Source: Variovorax sp. J22G73 (lineage in GTDB: Bacteria; Pseudomonadota; Gammaproteobacteria; Burkholderiales; Burkholderiaceae_C). From it: a DNA stretch of 64,000 nt. How positions within the stretch are numbered: position 1 is the first letter of the stretch; every line of letters starts with the position of its first letter. Shown in pieces: positions 16,647 through 25,008 of the stretch. Where the stretch lies: the NCBI RefSeq assembly GCF_030317035.1, contig NZ_JASZYK010000007.1, positions 124,001-188,000 on the forward strand, read 5' to 3'. The notes under the pieces are model-generated. The model saw only the letters and a list, made by a program, of their open reading frames with translations, did not search any database and had not been told where the DNA came from. The position numbers and the translations under genes are program-made.

Positions 16647-17963
16647 TCAGGGACCCGACGCGGCGGGGCCTGCGTCCTGCGACCACACCAGCGCGGTGAG
16701 CTGCGCCGCGTTCACCTGCGCCGCGCTCACGAACAGCGCTTCCGACAGGCGCGGCGCCTCGCCGTTGTCCAGCTCGCAGGCCTCGGCCAATGCCACGAAA
16801 GGGCCGTAGAGGCCGCCGCGCGACAGGATGGCCTGCTGCACGGCCTCGGTGAGCTGCACCTTGCGCAGCACACCCTCCATCGACACGCCCAGCAGCTGGT
16901 CGAGCAGCGAGAACATGCCCGCCACGAACAGGTTGTCCGACTCGCTGGCCGGCAGCATGCCCTGGCCCATGAGCTCGACGAAGCGCCCACGCAGGATGGC
17001 CTTCTTCATCATGAAGGGCGACCCCGCCTTGTTGCTGGTGGCCAGCAGCAGCGACAGCCAGCGGTACAGCGGCGAATAGCCCAGCATGGTCACCGCGTGG
17101 CGCAGCGAATGAATTTCCACCGCCACGCCCACCGAGGGCGAGTTGATGTAGCGCAGCAGCCGGTACGTCAGCGCCGCGTCGTGCTTGAGCGCGGCCTCGA
17201 TGGTGCGCACGTCTTCGTTGCGCTGGATCATCTGCATGAGCTGCACGATGAGCAGCGACTCGGGCTGCAGCGCGTCTTCGGCCTCGCGCACCGGCGGGTT
17301 GCCGAAGGCGCCGTCGATGAACACGTTCACGCGGCGCGCCATGCAGGCCTCGTACTCTTTCCAGGTGCGAACCCGCGACGCGATGATCTCCACGCTCGGG
17401 TGCCCCAGCAGCATTTCCTGGCGCAGCAGCGACACGGTGGCCGCGTCGTTCGCCTCCACCTCGAAGTGCGTGACGATGGCGCGCAGCTCGGTGTCCTCGG
17501 GCAGCGCCTTGGCGCCGCACAGCATGAAGCCGAAGCCCTGCTCGCGCATGAACAGCAAGATGGAGCGCATGTCCGCGTCGAGCAGGTCGTCGGGCCCCAT
17601 GCACAGCACCACGTTGTGCGCGGGCAGCGACTGCAGCTCGCCCTGGAACAGCGCGTCGACGGCCACGTCGACGAACAGCACCTGCGAGCCCAGCAGCCAG
17701 CCCGACTTCTCGGGGTTGAGGTGCAGGGCCAGCGTGTCCATCAGCGCCTTGACGCCGGCGGCCGGCGCGGCCGCGCGCGAGCCGGGCTGGTCGCCCGGTG
17801 CGCGCCATGCCATGCGGTAGCCGATGACGCGGCGTTGCGCGTCCAGCAGCATCTCGTAGGCCACGTTGCCATGGGCGCCGGGCTCGTTGGAGACCAGCGC
17901 GGCATTCGCGCCCTTGTCGTTGGCGTCGCCCGAACCGGAGCGGCGGAAGAAATCGAAACGCAT
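16647..17963 (-). CDS. EAL/HDOD domain signalling protein (YuxH/CdgJ type)
   Basis: 438 aa. Residues 35-210 resemble a degenerate EAL domain (AYEMLLDAQRRVIGYRM, LNPEKSGWLLGSQVLFVDV) lacking the full metal- and c-di-GMP-binding set, so phosphodiesterase activity is unlikely. Residues 225-400 form an HDOD domain (LLIVQLMQMIQRNEDVRTIE, LLRYINSPSVGVAVEIHSLRHAV, MLGYSPLYRWLSLLL). Such proteins influence motility in Vibrio and other bacteria. It lies 22 bp after cheA and 102 bp before cheR, where enteric operons have cheW. The first 25 residues are polar and charged. Confidence 0.88.
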   Translation of the reverse strand: MRFDFFRRSGSGDANDKGANAALVSNEPGAHGNVAYEMLLDAQRRVIGYRMAWRAPGDQPGSRAAAPAAGVKALMDTLALHLNPEKSGWLLGSQVLFVDVAVDALFQGELQSLPAHNVVLCMGPDDLLDADMRSILLFMREQGFGFMLCGAKALPEDTELRAIVTHFEVEANDAATVSLLRQEMLLGHPSVEIIASRVRTWKEYEACMARRVNVFIDGAFGNPPVREAEDALQPESLLIVQLMQMIQRNEDVRTIEAALKHDAALTYRLLRYINSPSVGVAVEIHSLRHAVTMLGYSPLYRWLSLLLATSNKAGSPFMMKKAILRGRFVELMGQGMLPASESDNLFVAGMFSLLDQLLGVSMEGVLRKVQLTEAVQQAILSRGGLYGPFVALAEACELDNGEAPRLSEALFVSAAQVNAAQLTALVWSQDAGPAASGP

Positions 17964-17985
17964 GCAGCAGTCTCCGTCTTGGGTG

Positions 17986-20100
17986 TCAGAGAGCGATGGC
18001 GTCGGTCCTCCGGGCGGCGCCCGCCAGGGCGGCGGCGCTCGCGGCCTGCGCGCGCTGGATGCGCGGCATGGCGCCCACGTCGACGATGAAGGCCACGCTG
18101 CCGTCGCCCACGATGGTGGCCGCCGAAATTCCCGGCACCTTGCGGTAGTTGGTCTCCAGGTTCTTCACCACCACCTGGTGCTGGCCGAGCAGCTCGTCCA
18201 CCAGCAGCGCGAAGCGGCTGTCGTCGGCCTGCACGATCACCAGGATGCCTTGCGTGGGCTGCGTCTGCGCGCCGCTCACGTCGAACACGCGGTGCAGCTC
18301 GATGAGCGGCAGGTACTCGCCGCGCACGCGGATCACGTGGCCTTCGGCGGTAATGGAATGCAGGTGCTCCGGCAGCGGCTGCAGCGACTCGATGACGTAG
18401 CTCAGCGGAAGGATGTAGGCCTCGCTGCCCACCTTGACCGACATGCCGTTCAGGATGGCCAGCGTCAGCGGCAGCACGATGCGGGTGGTGGTGCCCTGCC
18501 CGCCGCGCGAGTGGATTTCCACGTGGCCGCCCATTTCCTGGATGTTGCGCTTGACCACGTCCATGCCCACGCCGCGGCCCGAGATGTCGGTGACCTGCTC
18601 GGCGGTGGAGAAGCCTGGCGCGAAGATCAGCTGCCACACCTCTTCGTCGGGCATGCTCTCGCTGACCGCCATGCCCTGCTGCAGGGCCTTGGCCAGGATG
18701 CGCTCGCGGTTGAGGCCGGCGCCGTCGTCGCTCACCTCGATCACGATGTTGCCGCCATGGTGCTGCGCCGAAAGCAGCAGCTGGCCGGTGGCGTCCTTGC
18801 CCTTGGCCAGGCGCACCTCGGGCGTCTCGATGCCGTGGTCCAGGCTGTTGCGCACCAGGTGCGTGAGCGGATCGACGATGCGCTCGATGAGGCCCTTGTC
18901 GAGCTCGGTCTCCTTGCCGTAGGTGTCCAGGCGCACCTGCTTGCCCAGCTTGGCGCTCACGTCGCGGATCACGCGCGGGAAGCGGCTGAACACGTAGTCC
19001 ATCGGCATCATGCGGATGGACATGACCGATTCCTGCAGGTCGCGCGCGTTGCGCTCCAGGTGGCCCAGGCCGCTCAGGAAGCGCTCGTACGCCACGGGGT
19101 CGAGCATGGTGGCGGCCTGCGTGAGCATCGACTGCGTGATGACGAGCTCGCCCACGAGGTTGATGAGCTGGTCGACCTTTTCGACGTCCACGCGGATGGA
19201 GCTGGATTCCTTGGCGCCGGCCGGTGCCGCCGGTGCCGAGGCCGCGGGTGCCGCGGTTTGGCGGGCGGGCGCATCGGCGACCACCACGGGTTCGGGTTCG
19301 GGCTCGGGCGCCACCGCGACGGCGGGTTCCGGCTCGGCGGAGACATCGGCGGCCGCTTCGGCAGGCACGCCGGCGCCTTCGCGGCTGATGTCGATCTGCG
19401 ATTCGTCGATGACGAAGCAGCACACCGCCACGATGTCGTCGGGGTCGCAGGTGGTCTCCAGCAGCACGGTCAGCTGGTCGTTGGTGCGGGTGCGCGAGCG
19501 CACGGTACCCAGGTTGGTGAGCTCGCCGGCGAGCAGCTCGCATTCGCTGTCGGACAGGCGCGCGAAGCGGATGCGCAGCACGCCGTCGCCGGAGGCGGCC
19601 GCTTCGGGCTCGGCGGACGCGGGTGCGGGTGCCGGCACAGGGGCCACGGCAACGGGCTTCGGTGCGGGCTTCGGCGCGGGGGCCGGTGCGGCCGCTGGCG
19701 CGGAGGCCGCGCCAGCGTTTTCCAGCGCGAGCTTTTGCAGCACGCCGCAAATGTGCGCGACCATGTCGGCTTCCGGCTCCTTGCCGGCCTGGTAGGCGGT
19801 GAGTTGTTCTTGCAAGGCGTCCTTCGTTTCCAGAAAGGCATCGATCATCGGAGCGCTGAGAACCAGCTGCCCGTGGCGGGCGCGGTCCAGCAACGATTCG
19901 AGCACGTGCGTGGTGTTGGTCAAGGCGGTGAAACCGAACGTCGCCGCACCACCCTTGATGGAGTGGGCCGCGCGGAAGATGGCGTTGAGCTGTTCGCTGT
20001 CGGGCGCGTCGACGTCGAGCTGCAGCAGCAGCTGCTCCATCTCGGCGAGAAGCTCGATGGCTTCGACGAAGAATGCCTGGGTGAATTGACTGAGGTCCAT
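17986..20100 (-). CDS. cheA: Chemotaxis histidine kinase CheA
   Basis: 704 aa. P1 Hpt domain with phosphorylated H46 in FRAAHSIKGGAATFGF; first Pro/Ala-rich linker; a P2-like domain (VLRIRFARLSD, LTVLLETTCDPDDIVAVCCF); second Pro/Glu/Ala linker; P3 dimerisation from about 310 (VEKVDQLINLVGELVITQSM); P4 kinase with N box HLVRNSLDHGIE, G1 VSDDGAGLN, F/G2 box GFSTAEQVTDISGRGVGMDVV; P5 CheW-like domain. Passes phosphate to CheY and CheB. GGAG lies eight bases before ATG. Downstream of motB; its CheW partners are encoded 33-42 kb away within the receptor cluster. Confidence 0.97.
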   Translation of the reverse strand: MDLSQFTQAFFVEAIELLAEMEQLLLQLDVDAPDSEQLNAIFRAAHSIKGGAATFGFTALTNTTHVLESLLDRARHGQLVLSAPMIDAFLETKDALQEQLTAYQAGKEPEADMVAHICGVLQKLALENAGAASAPAAAPAPAPKPAPKPVAVAPVPAPAPASAEPEAAASGDGVLRIRFARLSDSECELLAGELTNLGTVRSRTRTNDQLTVLLETTCDPDDIVAVCCFVIDESQIDISREGAGVPAEAAADVSAEPEPAVAVAPEPEPEPVVVADAPARQTAAPAASAPAAPAGAKESSSIRVDVEKVDQLINLVGELVITQSMLTQAATMLDPVAYERFLSGLGHLERNARDLQESVMSIRMMPMDYVFSRFPRVIRDVSAKLGKQVRLDTYGKETELDKGLIERIVDPLTHLVRNSLDHGIETPEVRLAKGKDATGQLLLSAQHHGGNIVIEVSDDGAGLNRERILAKALQQGMAVSESMPDEEVWQLIFAPGFSTAEQVTDISGRGVGMDVVKRNIQEMGGHVEIHSRGGQGTTTRIVLPLTLAILNGMSVKVGSEAYILPLSYVIESLQPLPEHLHSITAEGHVIRVRGEYLPLIELHRVFDVSGAQTQPTQGILVIVQADDSRFALLVDELLGQHQVVVKNLETNYRKVPGISAATIVGDGSVAFIVDVGAMPRIQRAQAASAAALAGAARRTDAIAL

Positions 20101-20156
20101 CTCGTGTGCTCCGGGCCGCCGCTCTCGCGCCGGCCCCTGGGTGTTGCTTGTCTTCG

Positions 20157-21053
20157 TTATCGCGACGCGACGGTCGCCTTGGGAGCTGCCGGGGGCACGT
20201 TGCCGATGCGCGTGCCCACGGGTTCGTTCGCGTTCTCGCGCTCGATGCGTTGCTGCGTGCGGTGGTTCAGCAAGATGATGCTGATGCGCCGGTTGATGGG
20301 GTTGCGCGGGTCGGCCTTGTCCAGGTGCATGCTGTCGGCCAGGCCGATCACGCGCAGCACCTTGCCTTCGGCCATGCCGCCGATCATCAGTTCACGGCGC
20401 GAGGCGTTGGCGCGGTCGGCCGACAGCTCCCAGTTGCCGTACGAGCGGTCGTTGGTGTAGACGATGGCGTCGGTGTGGCCCGACAGCGTGATCTTGTTGG
20501 GCAGCACGTTCAGCGCCGGCGCCAGCTCGCGAAGAATGGCGCGCATGTGCGGCACCACGCGGGCGCTCGACAGCTCGAACATCGGCCGGTTCTCGGTGTC
20601 CACGATCTGCAGGCGCAGGCCCTCGGTGGTGATGTCGATCAGGATCTGCGAGCGGAACTGCTGGAACACCGGGCTCTTGGCGATCAGCTCCTCGAGCTGC
20701 TGCTTCATCTCGGCCAGGCGGTTGGCGTCGGCCTCGTCCTCGCTGGTGGCCTCGGTGTTCTTCACCTCGCCCTCGACGTGCATCACGTCGGCGCCGCCGC
20801 CGGGAATCATGCTGCTGCTCAGGCTGCTCTTGTCGCCGCCGTTCATGGCCACGCGCAGCGGCATGCGAAAGTGCTCGGCAATGCCGTCGCGCTGCTTGGG
20901 GCTGGAGATGGACAGCAGCCACATCACCAGGAAGAACGCCATCATCGCCGTCATGAAGTCGGCATAGGCAATCTTCCAGCCACCGCCATGGTGGCCGCCG
21001 CCGTGCGCCTTGTGCACGTGCTTGATGATGATCTTCGGCTTGCCTTCGCTCAT
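20157..21053 (-). CDS. motB: Stator protein MotB
   Basis: 298 aa. Peptidoglycan-anchored stator subunit. Basic N-terminus, then a single membrane helix with proton-carrying D32 in YADFMTAMMAFFLVMWLL. Plug/linker region follows, then an OmpA-like domain (ITLSGHTDAIVY, LSADRANASRRELM, NRRISIILLN). Lies 42 bp downstream of motA. The His/Gly-rich segment KAHGGGHHGGGW just before the membrane helix is a slight oddity; a similar stretch occurs in other betaproteobacterial MotB proteins as I remember them. Confidence 0.97.
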   Translation of the reverse strand: MSEGKPKIIIKHVHKAHGGGHHGGGWKIAYADFMTAMMAFFLVMWLLSISSPKQRDGIAEHFRMPLRVAMNGGDKSSLSSSMIPGGGADVMHVEGEVKNTEATSEDEADANRLAEMKQQLEELIAKSPVFQQFRSQILIDITTEGLRLQIVDTENRPMFELSSARVVPHMRAILRELAPALNVLPNKITLSGHTDAIVYTNDRSYGNWELSADRANASRRELMIGGMAEGKVLRVIGLADSMHLDKADPRNPINRRISIILLNHRTQQRIERENANEPVGTRIGNVPPAAPKATVASR

Positions 21054-21095
21054 GGTCGCTTGCTCGTTCGCTCGGTTCTTCTTGCGGTGCGAGCG

Positions 21096-21956
21096 TCAGC
21101 GCGCCTTGACTTCACGCACGTGGTCGTCCAGCTCGGTGAACGAGGGGCGCTCGGTCGAGAACAGCACCTTGCGGCCGAACTCCACCGCCAGTTGCGGTGC
21201 GTAGCCGTTCAGGTTGGCCAGCAGCGTGACCTTGGCGCACTGGTAGATCTTCATGCCCTCGGACACCTTCTGCTCGATGAGCGAGGCCAGCGGCGAGACG
21301 AAGCCGTACGCCAGCAGCACGCCCAGGAAGGTGCCCACCATGGCGTGCGCAATGAGCGCGCCCATCTCCGAGGGCGGCAGGTTGGCCGAGGCCAGCGCGT
21401 GCACCACGCCCATCACGGCCGCCACGATGCCCAGCGCGGGCAATGCGTCGCCCACGCGGGACAGGCTGTGGCCGGGCACCATGGCCTCGTGCTGGATGGT
21501 CTCGATCTCGTGGTCCATCAGGGCCTCGATCTCGTGGGCGTCGGTGTTGCCGCTGATGACCAGGCGCAGGTAGTCGCACAGGAAGACGGTAATCCCTTCG
21601 TGGCCGAGGATGTTCGGGTAGCGCGAGAAGATCTCGCTCTGCGCCGGGTCCTCCACGTCGGACTCCAGCTTCATCATCCCTTCCTTGCGGGCCTTGGCGA
21701 GCAGCTCATACAGCAGCGCGAGCAGGTCCATGTAGAGCTGGCGGTTGTGCTTGGAGGTGCGCAGCAGCAGCGGCAGCTCCTTGATGGTCGCCTTGATGGT
21801 CTTGCCGTTGTTGCCCGCGATGAACGCGCCCAATGCGGAGCCCCCGATCATGAGCAGTTCGATCGGCTGGAACAGGACGCCGAAGTGCCCGCCCATGAGG
21901 CCGTAGCCACCGAACACGGCACCGATCACCACGATGTATCCAACCAGAACCAGCAC
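21096..21956 (-). CDS. motA: Stator protein MotA
   Basis: 286 aa. Four membrane segments; torque-generating cytoplasmic loop with R90 and E98 at the E. coli positions (LAKARKEGMMKLESD). Conserved VGDALPALGIVAAVMGVVHAL and AMVGTFLGVLLAYGFVSPLA carry the prolines that shape the channel. The start is a GTG (MLVLVGYIVV) with AGGGG six bases upstream. Together with D32 of MotB the motor should be proton driven. The 77-bp gap to flhC shows no convincing sigma-28 promoter, so it is probably read from flhD. Confidence 0.97.
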   Translation of the reverse strand: MLVLVGYIVVIGAVFGGYGLMGGHFGVLFQPIELLMIGGSALGAFIAGNNGKTIKATIKELPLLLRTSKHNRQLYMDLLALLYELLAKARKEGMMKLESDVEDPAQSEIFSRYPNILGHEGITVFLCDYLRLVISGNTDAHEIEALMDHEIETIQHEAMVPGHSLSRVGDALPALGIVAAVMGVVHALASANLPPSEMGALIAHAMVGTFLGVLLAYGFVSPLASLIEQKVSEGMKIYQCAKVTLLANLNGYAPQLAVEFGRKVLFSTERPSFTELDDHVREVKAR

Positions 21957-22033
21957 GGGCTACCCCTCATCGCCCTCGGGCGTCAAACAAACCAAACCCC
22001 GACGTCCACGAACCGGACGCGAGGCACTTTCCC

Positions 22034-22624
22034 CTAGACCGCGCCGCCGAGGTCGAGCGTCGGGCCCACGGCCACCAGTCCGCCCCGGCGCACTTCCACG
22101 GCCTTGGGCTTGCGTGCCTTGCCCGCGCGCGAAGGCGGCCGGCACAAGACACACACATATCCATTCTTGTGATCGTGCGCATGCGCCACGAAGTGGCCAC
22201 CGCACCGGCTGCACGGGCTCAGCTGCAGCATGTCGCTGTCGAAGAAGCGCACCATCGTCTCGGCGCGCGTGAAGTCGAGCACCACTTCGCCGCCCTGCGA
22301 CGAAACCTGTTCCACATAGAGCCTGTAGGCCTTGATGAGCGCGGGCAGTTCGTTCTCGTCGGCTTCATCGAGCATGAAGCGGTAGATGTTGTAGAACATC
22401 GACGAGTGAATGTTGGCCAGCCACGTCATGTACCAGTCGGTAGAAAACGGCAGCAGACCCTTGGGCGGCGAGACGCCCTTGAGCTCCTTGTACAGGCGGA
22501 TCAGCCGCTCGCGGCTCAGCGTGACCGCCGCCTCGAGGAACTGCAGTCTTGCGCCGAGCCCGATCAGCTCGACAGCGAGCTGCACTTCACGGACTTCGCC
22601 AAGGACGCTCTTGCGGGGGGTCAT
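22034..22624 (-). CDS. flhC: Flagellar master regulator subunit FlhC
   Basis: 196 aa. Forms the FlhD4C2 activator of early flagellar promoters. The zinc site is complete, with C138, C141, C158 and C161 (PCSRCGGHF and YVCVLCRPP), matching E. coli spacing. FLEAAVTLSRERLIRLYKE and LPFSTDWYMTW are family blocks. ATG overlaps the flhD stop as ATGA. The last 35 residues are a basic/Val/Gly tail. Confidence 0.97.
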   Translation of the reverse strand: MTPRKSVLGEVREVQLAVELIGLGARLQFLEAAVTLSRERLIRLYKELKGVSPPKGLLPFSTDWYMTWLANIHSSMFYNIYRFMLDEADENELPALIKAYRLYVEQVSSQGGEVVLDFTRAETMVRFFDSDMLQLSPCSRCGGHFVAHAHDHKNGYVCVLCRPPSRAGKARKPKAVEVRRGGLVAVGPTLDLGGAV

Positions 22625-23001
22625 GCAGCCGCCACGCCCAGGTCGCGCATCTGGCCCTGGCCTTGGGCCTGGATCTGTCGCGCCGCCATCAGGATCGACA
22701 TATGAGCCTGTTGCAATGCAGGCTCCTTGCCTTCGCCGACCACCGCGAACATCGGGCGGTCGTCCAGGCGGAAGCTGCACAGCAGGAAGTTGGATGCCGC
22801 GAGCTTCACGATCTGGCTGAGCGACATGTTCGCCAGCAGGTCGGCGAGCTCTCGCCCGACGCCGAGCCTGAACATGGCCTCGGCCCGGTCCTGCTTGACC
22901 AGCTTCTGCGCGAGCAGCATATAGGCCAGGTTGATCTCGCCGATTTCCTTAGAAATCACGCCGCCTGCATTGAAATTGCTATTTTCCACGTCTTTTTCCA
23001 T
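22621..23001 (-). CDS. flhD: Flagellar master regulator subunit FlhD
   Basis: 126 aa. Partner of FlhC. Core pattern ISKEIGEINLAYMLLAQKLVKQDR, then AMFRLGV and LLANMSLSQIVKLAAS, the helix-turn-helix region, and FLLCSFRLDD. The start MEKDVENSNF is chosen because GGAG lies eight bases upstream; the frame stays open 18 codons further, across an inverted repeat. First gene of a long run down to fliA. The 346-bp AT-rich region upstream is presumably where control signals act. Confidence 0.95.
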   Translation of the reverse strand: MEKDVENSNFNAGGVISKEIGEINLAYMLLAQKLVKQDRAEAMFRLGVGRELADLLANMSLSQIVKLAASNFLLCSFRLDDRPMFAVVGEGKEPALQQAHMSILMAARQIQAQGQGQMRDLGVAAA

Positions 23002-23036
23002 TTCCGATCTCCAGTCCACAATGGTTCTAATCAATC

Positions 23037-23055
23037 GTGTATACATTCTATACAC
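23037..23055. promoter_or_regulatory. Inverted repeat upstream of flhD (candidate operator)
   Basis: Two perfect 7-bp arms, GTGTATA and TATACAC, with a 5-bp spacer, centred about 45 bp before the flhD ATG. The symmetry and position suit a dimeric regulator overlapping a promoter or leader. The regulator is unknown. Confidence 0.45.
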
Positions 23056-23147
23056 AAAGTTTTACACTTTGAAGAACTTTGTAAGAGATGGCGACAAAAA
23101 AAGTAGGACAAGTCTGACATCAAGATGACTCACTCCCTCTGTCAGAG

Positions 23148-23161
23148 TGGCAAAGTTGCCA
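23148..23161. promoter_or_regulatory. TGGCAA-AG-TTGCCA dyad upstream of flhD
   Basis: Six-base perfect arms with a two-base centre, about 150 bp upstream of flhD, inside the AT-rich control region. It looks like a site for a dimeric DNA-binding protein. No family can be assigned. Confidence 0.35.
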
Positions 23162-23236
23162 ACGAGGGTGCGAGCGGCGATCTGCAACCAGTGGTTACAA
23201 AGATACACTTTCGGCAGTAATGTATTCATTTCAATT

Positions 23237-23357
23237 GGCGAATTAATAAAGACTATGGGCATTTCGTCCATTCGGGGAATGGCGTTTTATGCAGCTCCAA
23301 ACCGGTCGGATGAATACCCATGACTTTGCATTGATCTACTGCCTTGATTAATTCGCC
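23237..23357. repeat. 11-bp inverted repeat flanking 99 bp, overlapping the fhlB stop
   Basis: GGCGAATTAAT (23237-23247) and its exact complement ATTAATTCGCC (23347-23357) flank 99 bp. The right arm contains the TAA stop of fhlB. No flanking target duplication is visible. Could be a folded mRNA element or an old small insertion. Confidence 0.35.
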
Positions 23358-23638
23358 GCACGGCCTTCGAGACCGTAGAGCCAGGCCATGACCTCGGCCA
23401 CCGCCAGGTACAGCTGGGGCGGGATCTGCTGGTCGAGGTCGACCTGCATCAGCAACTTCACGAGGTCGGCGGACGAGTGGACGTACAGCCCGTGCGCGCG
23501 CGCCTCGCGCATGATCGATTCGGCCGCCACGCCGTAGCCCTTGGCCACGACGACGGGCGCCTTGCTCTTGTCGGCATACGACAGCGCGATCGCGCTCGTA
23601 CGGTCGTCCAGGGCTTCGTTCAGTGCGGCGCCGCTCAT
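23348..23638 (-). CDS. fhlB: FhlB, FlhB C-terminal-domain-like protein
   Basis: 96 aa, soluble, equivalent to only the cytoplasmic domain of FlhB. It retains ALSYADKSKAPVVVAKGYGVAAESIMREA, LVKLLMQVDLDQQIPPQLYLAVAEVMAWLYGL, but the self-cleaving NPTH loop is replaced (residues 19-30 go straight from ALSY to the VVAKG block), resembling the product of FlhB autocleavage. FhlB proteins can partly stand in for FlhB's C-terminal fragment. ATG overlaps the stop of the FliK-like gene, tying it to hook-length control. Last gene before the flhDC control region. Confidence 0.85.
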   Translation of the reverse strand: MSGAALNEALDDRTSAIALSYADKSKAPVVVAKGYGVAAESIMREARAHGLYVHSSADLVKLLMQVDLDQQIPPQLYLAVAEVMAWLYGLEGRAAN

Positions 23639-24945
23639 GCCGCCTCCGCCATGGTTTTTTCAGTCACCTGCAACTGCTGCAGCTCGAGGCCCGCGGCCTC
23701 CAGGCGCTTGGCAAGCTGGCCCACATCGCCGCGCAGCCGCGCCGTGGTGGTGGCTTCGCGCGCCGACAGGTGCGCCTGCACCGACGCGCCCGCCAGGCTC
23801 AGCCGCAACTCGACCTCGCCCAGCCGCGGCAACGCCAGCGACACCGTGGTCGACCAGCGGCGCTCGGCCTCTTCCACCGCGCCGGCGCCTTCGCGGGCGG
23901 CGGGCTTGTCTTGTTCTTCCTCGACGGACCAGGTCATCGGCACGTCGGGCCAGGCCTGGCCGCTCCAGCGGAAGGCGGCGGTGGCGAGCAGGTCGAGCTG
24001 CTGGTGCACCAGCGTGACCGCTTGCGGGTGAATGACTTCGCCACGCGGCGCTGCCACCGATGCGGACGATGCGGACGCCGACGAAGCGGCGCTGCTGTCG
24101 GACAGGCGCGCGATGTCGCCAGTACGGTGCGACGGCGCGTCGCCATCGACCGTGGCGCGACCGCCAGCACCGTCGGCCTGCCCGTAGGCAGCCTGCAGGC
24201 GCGACGCGTCGACCGATGCGCCCGCGTCATGTGTTTGCGCGGCGCCGGGTTGGGCCGCGGCACTCGCCGGGGCCACATGCGGCGCCGCAGTGTGGGGGGT
24301 GCCCGCTTGAGGAGCGGCACGCGCCGCATCGCCCTGCGTCTCGCCGGCAGAAGCCTGCGTCGACGCGGCTGCGGCGGCCGGCAGCAGCGCATCGGCCACC
24401 CCAGGCACCGCGGCAAGCGCTGCCGCCGCCACGGCGGGCTGCGCCACCACCGGACCGGCCCAGCGCACCTGCGGCTCCCGCGTCATCTGCGCGAGCGTGC
24501 GGGTGCCGGTGGCGAACTCCGCCAGGTGCGATTCATAGAAGAGCCCGCTGTCCGACACCGTGCGTGCCAGCGCGCCGGCCAGTGCCGCGGCGCTGGCGGG
24601 CTGCTGGCCCGAGGCCGACAGCGGCACCGTGCCGCGCACCGGGCCCGGCTCGGCCTGCAGGTCGGCCAGCACCGCGCCGATGACGCGTGCCGCCACCGAC
24701 AGCCGCGTGTCCACCGAAGACGGCGCGCCGCCGCCGGCGTGCACCGCGCCACCGAGCAACGCGCCCGGCAGCTGGCGGTCGAGCGCCGCGTTGGACGGCA
24801 GCCGCACGTCGTTGTCGACCTTGCCGATGGGCACGGCCGCACCCGGCGCGCCGATGGTGGTCTCGCCCTTGATGCCCAGCACGTCGAGCCGCGGCGCGAG
24901 CCGTGCGGCCAGCAGTGCGTCGATCAGTCCGGCGAGTCCAGTCAT
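23635..24945 (-). CDS. FliK-like hook-length control family protein
   Basis: 436 aa. The middle, about 150-320, is Ala/Ser/Thr-rich low complexity. The C-terminal 90 residues follow the FliK C-domain pattern: VSLALPRLGEVELRLSLAG, VQAHLSAREATTTARLRGD, then VGQLAKRLEAAGLELQQLQV. It therefore probably measures or signals during export and contacts an FlhB-type partner, here FhlB encoded immediately downstream with a 4-bp overlap. A classical fliK is present at 36059-37513, so this is a second FliK-type protein. No strong ribosome site precedes the ATG. Confidence 0.75.
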   Translation of the reverse strand: MTGLAGLIDALLAARLAPRLDVLGIKGETTIGAPGAAVPIGKVDNDVRLPSNAALDRQLPGALLGGAVHAGGGAPSSVDTRLSVAARVIGAVLADLQAEPGPVRGTVPLSASGQQPASAAALAGALARTVSDSGLFYESHLAEFATGTRTLAQMTREPQVRWAGPVVAQPAVAAAALAAVPGVADALLPAAAAASTQASAGETQGDAARAAPQAGTPHTAAPHVAPASAAAQPGAAQTHDAGASVDASRLQAAYGQADGAGGRATVDGDAPSHRTGDIARLSDSSAASSASASSASVAAPRGEVIHPQAVTLVHQQLDLLATAAFRWSGQAWPDVPMTWSVEEEQDKPAAREGAGAVEEAERRWSTTVSLALPRLGEVELRLSLAGASVQAHLSAREATTTARLRGDVGQLAKRLEAAGLELQQLQVTEKTMAEAA

Positions 24946-25008
24946 GGGGGTGGCGTCAGGTAAGGGAATTCAGGCGGGGGAAGGCAGGTCGGGCGCTCTG
25001 TGCAGTGC

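Larger units (their letters stand above)
23002..23347 (-). promoter_or_regulatory. flhDC upstream regulatory region
   Basis: A 346-bp gene-free stretch, visibly AT-rich in a GC-rich window, between fhlB and flhD. It holds several inverted repeats: GTGTATA-N5-TATACAC at 23037-23055, AAAGT-N5-ACTTT at 23056-23070, TCTGACA (23113-23119) paired with TGTCAGA (23140-23146), and the near-perfect dyad TGGCAAAGTTGCCA at 23148-23161. TATAGA-like sequence on the minus strand at 23045-23050 could serve as a -10 element. A short open frame (69 codons, minus, 23062-23271) lacks family similarity and is not called. Likely the master control region for flagellar expression. Confidence 0.6.

Noticed and set aside
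23062-23271. 69-codon open frame upstream of flhD (minus strand)
   Set aside because: No ribosome site or family pattern; lies in the AT-rich control region and overlaps several dyads.
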